Assembly (NCBI GenBank): GCA_015657435.1
Contig: JADLKH010000005.1
Span: 1 to 10,748 of the forward strand
DNA from: Synergistales bacterium
GTDB lineage: Bacteria > Synergistota > Synergistia > Synergistales > 79-D21
Length of the DNA stretch: 10,748 nt
Direction of reading: 5' to 3'
Position 1 is the stretch's first letter. Each line of letters starts with the position of its first letter. Below, in pieces: positions 6,501 to 10,748 of the stretch. Below the pieces are notes generated by a model. It had not been told where the DNA came from, made no database searches, and saw only the letters and a program-made list of their open reading frames with translations. The position numbers and the translations under genes were made by a program.

Positions 6501-6904
6501 AGGCGGCAAACGCACATGGGCTTCTCTCTCTCAACGCGAATGGGACCACGCCTGAAGACGTCCAAGTATCCATTCGTTCGGGCAAGGTCAAAGCCCTTTT
6601 GCTTGCCGGGGTTTCACCCGACAAGACCGGGCTCTCTTCAACGGACCTGTTGGGACTGGAATTCCTTGCCAGCTTTGTCGCAAAACCGGCGGCAACCGAG
6701 CTCGAGCAGGCGGAAGCCCTTCTCCCCATGGCCTATTGGACGGAACGGGAAGGCTCCTTTTCGAGCCTGACGGGACAGCTCCATCATCAGGCGGCGGCGG
6801 CTGTACCCTACGGGAAGGCACTCAGCCTAGTCAGGATTCTCTCGAACCTATCCCGCAAAATGAAATCGAATCTTCCGGCCGTTGAAGCTGCGCTGCGTCC
6901 TTAA
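3515..6904 (+). CDS. NuoG-like / GltD(NfnB)-like fusion: Fe-S FAD NADPH oxidoreductase with molybdopterin-type domain
   Basis: An 1129-residue soluble multi-cofactor protein. In order: residues 1-80, NuoG-type [2Fe-2S] domain (C39, C50, C53, C67, canonical spacing); 99-195, GltD/NfnB N-terminal Fe-S region (H99, C103, C107, C111; then GRVCPAPCEEKC with C150, C154, C158); 199-500, FAD fold (GGGPSG 204-209; GIPDYRLP 239-246), NADPH fold (GGGNTAMD 334-341; VYRRSREEMPA 357-367, the usual 2'-phosphate site) and the FAD closing motif GVFVSGDQQ; C565, C568, C570, C576, an extra Cys group; 614-667, NuoG-like 2[4Fe-4S] ferredoxin; C693, C696, C700, C732, molybdopterin-family [4Fe-4S]; 745-1129, molybdopterin-oxidoreductase-like fold. 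That last domain has no Cys/Sec active-site motif and stops before the dinucleotide-binding domain. AAGGAGG supports ATG 3515; ATG 3521 is possible. It likely links NADPH to NADH via the upstream subunits. The exact reaction is unknown. Confidence 0.88.
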   Translation: MTMERNVKVILDGKEVYGYGGQKILDLCAECAVEIPTLCYDPHLSVHGGCSVCLVDVKGAKSLVRACASTISPGMVIQTDSDRVRKARKLALELLFSDHVGDCRPPCTLTCPAHGDVQGYVNLAAQGKYEASLAALHQNITLPASIGRVCPAPCEEKCRRNFVDEQPISIREIKRFVGDWCLLNDALSPVPVIEENRRKVSIVGGGPSGVSAAYFLRQKGYTVTLYEKEADLGGMMRYGIPDYRLPREVLRREIQWIVDHGVQVRHGMALGRDFTIEQLRDENDAVLLAMGCWKSSPMRVAGEDLPGVIGGIDFLYRVNNDLPTEIGKKVAVIGGGNTAMDACRCSLRLGAEAVTIVYRRSREEMPAQDIEIQEAMEEGVEFLFLMAPKAVLGNGKVEALECEKMMLGEPDASGRRKPLPTGEIVRLEVDTIIAAIGQQIRFDGLPGTLHDGKKMIVDDDYATPLPGVFVSGDQQTGPDIAVRAIGNGHYAAESIHAYITTGKPKKPFEYDVVRTDLGPEDFADKEKQPQEKVPHVDPKLRVEMKFREYSPGLNEEQLLRDAKRCMECGCSDLHECRLRRYGQNYGVQPERVAGEHLPRSVEANAFYDRNMDKCILCGRCVRTCDEIAAFHAIDFTKRGFEGLIDTEFWKPIDESECTSCGLCVQMCPVGALTEKRTSRWPHSEKPVLVPTACSECPVGCDLVLNLDKASSRLVRVTTDLDLPSSPTQGNSCRAGRALPSTTTEGRLGSPSLQVDGKRFDCDWEKAVDHVSSRLESLLAAYGPESFLVLGSGCLSNEEATALRRFSEGCLCNASTCFLGLDASAGAWTTVREKWGTDWKPEDYGDLNSSDAYLLLDTDTDNRQPVLTSFIRKGMRQRHASVVSIGNMPEKLSRGDGVFLHPRPGTEIHLVRGIMAAVLRTKGSVLPEILSDYTPSKVQSLTGEDPESVTRAASLLLSAKNLSTLFGGIFAAHSDLTAETLPLLEMLKQRRVLILHEAANAHGLLSLNANGTTPEDVQVSIRSGKVKALLLAGVSPDKTGLSSTDLLGLEFLASFVAKPAATELEQAEALLPMAYWTEREGSFSSLTGQLHHQAAAAVPYGKALSLVRILSNLSRKMKSNLPAVEAALRP

Positions 6905-6936
6905 AGAGGCCGGCGAAGACAGCGCCAACAGACTCA

Positions 6937-6982
6937 AAAAGGAAAGAGGCAGGCCGCAGAAGCGGCCTGCCTCTTTCCTTTT
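6937..6982. terminator. Bidirectional terminator between convergent genes
   Basis: A perfect 21-bp stem (6937-6957 with 6962-6982) closes on an AGAA loop, GC-rich at the tip and A/T at the base. It begins 33 nt after the fusion-gene stop and 19 nt beyond the EF-G stop on the other strand. The A run at the left base (6936-6940) gives a T run for minus-strand transcripts, and the TTTT at 6979-6982 serves plus-strand ones. Confidence 0.92.
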
Positions 6983-7000
6983 GCCCATTCATTCGCCCTT

Positions 7001-9085
7001 CTAGTTTTCTTCTTCTTCTTCCACCTTGTGAGCGGCGATGACTTTTTTCGCGATTTCTGCCGGCACTTCTTCATAGTGGGAATAACTCATCGTGAAGGAT
7101 CCCCTGCCGGAGGTCATCGATCGGAGGATGATCGCATAACGGAACATTTCGGCAAGGGGAACCTGGGCCTTGACGACCTGAAGCCGTCCCCGGCTGTCGA
7201 TCCCCATAATCCTGCCCCTGCGGCTGTTGAAATCCCCCATGACATCCCCGAGGTATTCCTCGGGAACGACGACTTCAGCGTTCATGATCGGTTCGAGAAG
7301 AATCGGGGAGGCCTCGACGATCCCTTTCTTGAAAGCCATCGAAGCCGCGATCTTGAAGGCCATTTCGGAAGAGTCGACATCGTGGTAGGAACCGAACACA
7401 AGGGCTGCCGTGAAATCAACGGTCGGGAACCCGGCAAGGACGCCTTTCACGAGGGCTTCCCGCAACCCTTTTTCCACAGCGGGGATAAATGATTTCGGAA
7501 CCGCTCCGCCCACGACCTTGTCCTGGAACTCAAAACCGGCACCACGATCGCGCGGGGAGAACTCGATGACCGCATCCCCGTACTGCCCTCTTCCACCTGT
7601 CTGTTTCTTGTATTTCCCCTGTGCCTTGGAGGGTTTCTTGATCGTCTCCCTATAAGGAACCTTCGGAGTCCCCGTTTCGAGCTCAACCCCGTAGCGGTCC
7701 TTGATCTTCGATAGAACGATGTCGAGATGAACGTCGCCCATACCGGAAAGGACATTGTCTCCCGTCTCGGGGTTCTTTTCGAAGTGCAGCGTTGCGTCTT
7801 CTTCCCTCATCCGATGGATCGCGTTGCTGAGCTTGTCTTCGTCAGCGCGGCTCTTGGGCGTGACGGCCACGCTGTAAATAGGCAGGGGGAACTGAATGGG
7901 GGGGAATTGGAAGTTTGTCCCCTTAACGCCAAGCGTGTCTCCGACCGTGGTCGTGTGAAGTTTCGGAATAACGACGATATCTCCGCAGACGACTTCCTTC
8001 TGGTCTTCGCCGTCCTTCCCCTTCATGAACTTGAAGGCGCTGATTCTTTCCTCTTCGCCCTTGTTGACGTTGAAGAGAGTCTGGTCGCTTGTGAGGCTCC
8101 CGGAGAAGACCCGCAAGAAGGACAACTTGCCCACGTACGGATCGACCATGACCTTGAAGCAGAGCGCAGAAAAAGCCCCGGCCGGGTTGGGTTCGATTTT
8201 GACCGTTTCACCGTTTTTCCCAGCTTCCCTCGCAGCCATGTCAAGCGGAGAAGGCATGACGTCCGCCAATACATCCAGCAGCTGAAGGATGCCGACATTT
8301 GCCGTGCTTGAACCGGGGACCGCCGGGAACAGGGTCCTTTTCGCAACAGCCAGCCTCAAGGCTTTGGAAAGTTCCTCGCCGGAAATCTGCTCTCCATCCA
8401 AATAGCGCATCATCAACTCGTCATCCGCTTCGACGATGCGCTCGACCAGAGCTTCGCGAGCCGACTGCGCCTCTTCCGTCATTTCGGCCGGGACGTCGCC
8501 TTCGGTGAATTCCTTGCTTCCGTCTCCCTTGTAGAGATAGGCCTTGCCTCCGAGAACATCGACAACGCCCTTGAAAGACGCCTCTTTACCGATGGGGAGG
8601 TAGAGGGGAACGACCTTTTCGCTCATGTACTTGCGAAGTTCACCCACAGTACGCTCGAAATCGGCGTTTTCACGGTCCATTTTGCTGACGAAGAAGAGAA
8701 CCGGAATTTGGAAATCTTCGGCAAATTCCCAATCCTTTTCCGTTTGGACCTCGACCCCGTGCACTCCGCTGACGACCACAACAGCGGAATCCGACACCCT
8801 CATGGAGGATCTGACATCACCGATAAAGTCGGCAAATCCGGGTGCATCCAGGGCAAAAAGAGTTTTTCCCTTGTGGCGGAGCGTCGCAACGGCCAGATTA
8901 ATTGAAATTTGCCGCTTCTGTTCTTCGGTCGTGAAGTCCGTGGTTGTCGTTCCGTCCTCTACTTTTCCCAGGCGCCCGATGGCCCCTGTATCGAAAAGCA
9001 TGGCCTCCGTCAGCGACGTCTTTCCGGCGCCACCGTGGGCCACGATTGCAAAGGTTCTGACATCAACCGGATTGCGCATCCCCAT
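7001..9085 (-). CDS. fusA: Elongation factor G paralogue (EF-G-2 type translational GTPase)
   Basis: A 694-residue full-length EF-G-fold GTPase that would act on the ribosome in translocation or recycling. The G domain has P-loop AHGGAGKT (16-23), switch I ending KRQISI (57-62), G3 DAPGFADF (80-87) and G4 SKMD (134-137). Classical EF-G has AHIDAGKT, RGITI, DTPGHVDF and NKMD, so this copy departs at each motif, including Phe for the catalytic His. Domain IV is present (GGRGQYGDAVIEF; VPKSFIPAVEKG), as is domain V (LLEPIMNAEVVVPEEYLGDVMGDFNSRRG, here cited by its ends LLEPIM and GDFNSRRG). The tail is five Glu from a (TTC)5 run at 7007-7021. The gene is not next to rpsL/rpsG/tuf, supporting a second EF-G rather than the str-operon copy. 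ATG 9085 has AGGAGGT about 9 nt upstream; ATG 9079 with AGGAG 6 nt upstream is equally plausible. Confidence 0.92.
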   Translation of the reverse strand: MGMRNPVDVRTFAIVAHGGAGKTSLTEAMLFDTGAIGRLGKVEDGTTTTDFTTEEQKRQISINLAVATLRHKGKTLFALDAPGFADFIGDVRSSMRVSDSAVVVVSGVHGVEVQTEKDWEFAEDFQIPVLFFVSKMDRENADFERTVGELRKYMSEKVVPLYLPIGKEASFKGVVDVLGGKAYLYKGDGSKEFTEGDVPAEMTEEAQSAREALVERIVEADDELMMRYLDGEQISGEELSKALRLAVAKRTLFPAVPGSSTANVGILQLLDVLADVMPSPLDMAAREAGKNGETVKIEPNPAGAFSALCFKVMVDPYVGKLSFLRVFSGSLTSDQTLFNVNKGEEERISAFKFMKGKDGEDQKEVVCGDIVVIPKLHTTTVGDTLGVKGTNFQFPPIQFPLPIYSVAVTPKSRADEDKLSNAIHRMREEDATLHFEKNPETGDNVLSGMGDVHLDIVLSKIKDRYGVELETGTPKVPYRETIKKPSKAQGKYKKQTGGRGQYGDAVIEFSPRDRGAGFEFQDKVVGGAVPKSFIPAVEKGLREALVKGVLAGFPTVDFTAALVFGSYHDVDSSEMAFKIAASMAFKKGIVEASPILLEPIMNAEVVVPEEYLGDVMGDFNSRRGRIMGIDSRGRLQVVKAQVPLAEMFRYAIILRSMTSGRGSFTMSYSHYEEVPAEIAKKVIAAHKVEEEEEN

Positions 9086-9110
9086 CTCCTAACGACCTCC
9101 TCGTTTCTTC

Positions 9111-9127
9111 ACGCGGCCTTGCCGCGT
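9111..9127 (-). other. Stem-loop in the EF-G paralogue leader
   Basis: ACGCGGC (9111-9117) pairs exactly with GCCGCGT (9121-9127) around a 3-nt loop. It falls between the predicted EF-G promoter and its Shine-Dalgarno, about 10 nt upstream of the latter. There is no T run, so it is not a terminator; a role in mRNA stability or translation control is possible. Confidence 0.35.
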
Positions 9128-9146
9128 TGTGAATCGCACTCTTGCT

Positions 9147-9155
9147 ATTCTAACA
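9147..9155 (-). promoter_or_regulatory. Candidate extended -10 promoter for the EF-G paralogue
   Basis: The minus strand reads TGT then TAGAAT (one mismatch to TATAAT) with the TG of an extended -10. No good -35 lies 16-18 nt upstream. The predicted leader is about 55 nt. It directly follows the candidate gatB terminator, whose T run supplies part of the TTTTGT sequence. Confidence 0.4.
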
Positions 9156-9183
9156 AAAGGGCCGCGTTTTTCCGCCACCCTTT
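9156..9183 (-). terminator. Candidate imperfect terminator after gatB
   Basis: Immediately after the gatB stop the minus strand has AAAGGG-TG-GCG, a GAAAAA loop, then CGC-GG-CCCTTT and TTTTGTT. The stem contains a 2x2 internal loop, so it is weaker than the other hairpins in the window. Position and trailing T residues fit a terminator for the gatAB transcript. Confidence 0.4.
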
Positions 9184-9186
9184 CTT

Positions 9187-10653
9187 TCAACAACCCAGAA
9201 ATCGAGAAAGGGTTTTTGCGACTTCTTCCGGATCGGCTTGCCCTCTCGCTTCTCGCATGATTTGGCCGCAAAGGAATCCCCGTTTCTTCCCCTTCGGATC
9301 TTTCCCCGATTTGATTTCCTCCACTGCGGAGCTTTCCTTCTCGAGAACCCGCTCGATGACGTTCCGCAACCTTTCTCCAGTCAGCCTGCCGGAAGGCGCC
9401 CCGATCTTTTCGAGTGCTTCCAGAGCAGTCAATCCTTCGGCAACCATCCGGTCGAACACCGTTTTTGCCAAGGTCGTCGACAGTTCTCCACGATCAATCT
9501 TCACCAACAAGGGAGATAGGTTCTCAGCCGGAACGCCAAAATCTTCTATCCCTATCCGCTTTTCGTTGAGGACTCGCAGAACCTCGGTTCGAATCCAGTT
9601 GGCCGCACGTTGCGGGTCGGCTCCTTCCCTGACGCAATCCTCCACGTAGCGGGAAAGGCCAGGAAGTTCCGTCAGGACCGCCGCATCCTGCAGGGAAAGG
9701 CCCCAGTCCGTCACAAACCTTTCCTTGAGAATCCACGGCATTTCAGGCATAATGTCCCTCTGCTTCTCCACAAAACCGTCGGGAAGGACAAGCGCGGGCA
9801 GGTCGGGCTCAGGAAAATAGCGGTAATCATGGGCTTCCTCTTTTCCGCGGGTCCCGCAGGTCAGGCCGTTGCCATCATCCCAGTGTCTCGTCTCCTGTCG
9901 GACGCTTTCTCCCTTCCGGATCAGATCCGCCTGCCGGGCAATTTCGTAATCAAGGGCTCTCTCCAAGGCCCGCAATGAATTCATGTTCTTGATCTCGACC
10001 TTTGTGCCAAGTTTCCCGTCGGCACCGGTCAACGAAACGTTCGCATCCACCCTGAGCGATCCCTTTTCCATATCCCCGTCGGAAACGCCGAGGTATCGCA
10101 CCAGTTGACGCAGGGTCGCCACGTATTCCCTCGCTTCCGCTGGGGTCGAGATCTCGGGTTCCGATACGATTTCCATCAGCGGAACCCCACCCCGGTTATA
10201 ATCCACCAGAGAGTATTCCGAATGACCCAGTCTGCCATCCGCTGCGGAGTGCACCAACTTCCCGGCGTCCTCCTCGAGATGGAGGCGGGTTATCGGAATC
10301 TCTTTGCGGTTCTCACCTTCGCCTATGGGAAGGGCCCCGCCCTCAGCAAGAGGCCGGTCGTACTGGCTGATCTGGTAGGCTTTCGGCAAGTCGGGGTAAA
10401 AATAGTTTTTCCTGTGGAAACGGGTCGACTTGCCCACCCGTGCTCCAAGGGCCAGGGCGGTCCTCACGGCATATTCGACAACCCGGCCGTTGATCACAGG
10501 AAGCGATCCCGGTTGTCCGAGACAGACGGGGCAGACATGAGTGTTTGGGACCGCCCCGATATAGTCCGTCGAGCATGCGCAAAAGAGTTTGCTTTCGGTG
10601 GCCACCTGGACATGGATTTCCAGGCCGATCACCGGAGATCCGGGTTGTCTCAC
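9187..10653 (-). CDS. gatB: Aspartyl/glutamyl-tRNA(Asn/Gln) amidotransferase subunit B
   Basis: A 488-residue GatB, normal length. With GatA and GatC it phosphorylates and amidates misacylated Glu-tRNA(Gln) and/or Asp-tRNA(Asn) in the cytosol. The family opening PVIGLEIHVQ is at the N-terminus, followed by the zinc-binding Cys pairs FCAC and CPVCLG, then RKNYFYPDLPKAYQISQYD, RLHLEEDAGK, SLVDYNRGGVPLMEIVSEPE and DYRYFPEPDLP in the kinase/amidation core. The C-terminal YqeY-like tail ends GFLCGQIMREARG. The start is GTG at 10653, 7 nt after GGAGGTG; an in-frame ATG at 10677 lies inside the end of gatA and has no such site. It begins 2 nt after the gatA stop, so the two are probably translationally coupled. 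Presence of GatCAB implies that Gln-tRNA or Asn-tRNA is made indirectly. Confidence 0.97.
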   Translation of the reverse strand: MRQPGSPVIGLEIHVQVATESKLFCACSTDYIGAVPNTHVCPVCLGQPGSLPVINGRVVEYAVRTALALGARVGKSTRFHRKNYFYPDLPKAYQISQYDRPLAEGGALPIGEGENRKEIPITRLHLEEDAGKLVHSAADGRLGHSEYSLVDYNRGGVPLMEIVSEPEISTPAEAREYVATLRQLVRYLGVSDGDMEKGSLRVDANVSLTGADGKLGTKVEIKNMNSLRALERALDYEIARQADLIRKGESVRQETRHWDDGNGLTCGTRGKEEAHDYRYFPEPDLPALVLPDGFVEKQRDIMPEMPWILKERFVTDWGLSLQDAAVLTELPGLSRYVEDCVREGADPQRAANWIRTEVLRVLNEKRIGIEDFGVPAENLSPLLVKIDRGELSTTLAKTVFDRMVAEGLTALEALEKIGAPSGRLTGERLRNVIERVLEKESSAVEEIKSGKDPKGKKRGFLCGQIMREARGQADPEEVAKTLSRFLGC

Positions 10654-10655
10654 GC

Positions 10656-10748
10656 CTATACACCTCCAAAGGCACATGCCGGTTTTCCCAGTACGCGCTC
10701 AACCGCTTCTGCTGCAGCCAGGAGCGTTCCTTCTCCCCACTGCGGTCC
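10656..10748 (-). CDS. gatA: Glutamyl-tRNA(Gln) amidotransferase subunit A, C-terminal end (partial)
   Basis: The last 30 codons of an open frame entering from the right edge and ending in TAG at 10656-10658. The visible tail starts GPQWGEGTLLAAAEAVERVL, matching the conserved GatA C-terminus (GP-x-F-x-E-x-x-LL followed by an amphipathic helix). GatA is the glutaminase subunit of GatCAB and supplies ammonia. The stop lies 2 nt before the gatB GTG and the gatB Shine-Dalgarno is inside the gatA coding end. Only about 30 residues are seen, but gene order agrees. Confidence 0.85.
   Translation of the reverse strand, partial: GPQWGEGTLLAAAEAVERVLGKPACAFGGV

Noticed and set aside
1250-6904. [FeFe] hydrogenase (HydABC/HndABCD)
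   Set aside because: The HydC- and HydB-like subunits are present, but the third protein has no H-cluster motifs such as TSCCP and instead carries FAD/NADPH and molybdopterin-like domains.
5582-6904. Formate dehydrogenase alpha subunit
   Set aside because: No Cys/Sec catalytic motif, no C-x-K-G-R, no in-frame TGA, and no dinucleotide-binding C-terminal domain.
1250-6904. Respiratory complex I locus
   Set aside because: None of the membrane (NuoA, H, J-N) or connecting (NuoB, C, D, I) genes are beside it, and the NuoF and NuoG homologues have HydB- and NfnB-type extra domains.
7007-7021. (TTC)5 trinucleotide repeat as a phase-variable tract
   Set aside because: It encodes the five-Glu tail of the EF-G paralogue; length changes would only add or remove Glu residues in frame.

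Overview
The window reads as an ordinary GC-rich chromosomal stretch (mid-to-high 50s % GC by eye) from an anaerobic bacterium that uses the indirect Gln-tRNA/Asn-tRNA route. The HydC/HydB-type NuoE-NuoF pair, the YruB-type glutaredoxin, a variant EF-G and gatCAB would fit Synergistota, Desulfobacterota or Clostridia. I lean weakly to Synergistota from the general look of the proteins, but nothing here settles it. There are no tRNA/rRNA genes, insertion sequences, CRISPR arrays or prophage genes.

Layout. Positions 1-981 (minus strand) carry the 5' part of glucose-6-phosphate isomerase, cut by the window edge and broken by a one-base frameshift. Upstream of it is a small CPWC glutaredoxin with a near-consensus sigma70 promoter, and a strong hairpin lies between the two genes. 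A divergent control region (982-1249) follows. Positions 1250-6904 (plus strand) form a tight three-gene operon: a NuoE-like thioredoxin-fold [2Fe-2S] protein, a HydB/HndC-type NuoF with FMN/NADH site and many Fe-S clusters, and an 1129-residue fusion. In the fusion a GltD/NfnB-type FAD/NADPH module sits between the N-terminal [2Fe-2S] domain and the C-terminal ferredoxin and molybdopterin-like domains of NuoG. A 21-bp perfect hairpin (6937-6982) separates this operon from convergent minus-strand genes: an EF-G paralogue with non-canonical G motifs (7001-9085), gatB (9187-10653) and the last 30 codons of gatA (10656-10748).

How the genes work together. The plus-strand operon is the interesting part. 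It has an NADH/FMN entry point in the NuoF subunit, an NADPH/FAD entry point in the fusion, and a chain of predicted Fe-S clusters between and beyond them. There is no hydrogenase H-cluster protein, and the molybdopterin domain lacks the usual catalytic residues. The simplest reading is a soluble NADH/NADPH/(ferredoxin) oxidoreductase, possibly flavin-based electron bifurcating, doing what NfnAB does with a HydABC-like scaffold. This is inference from domain content. The other genes are housekeeping: glycolysis/gluconeogenesis, thiol redox, translation elongation and tRNA amidation.
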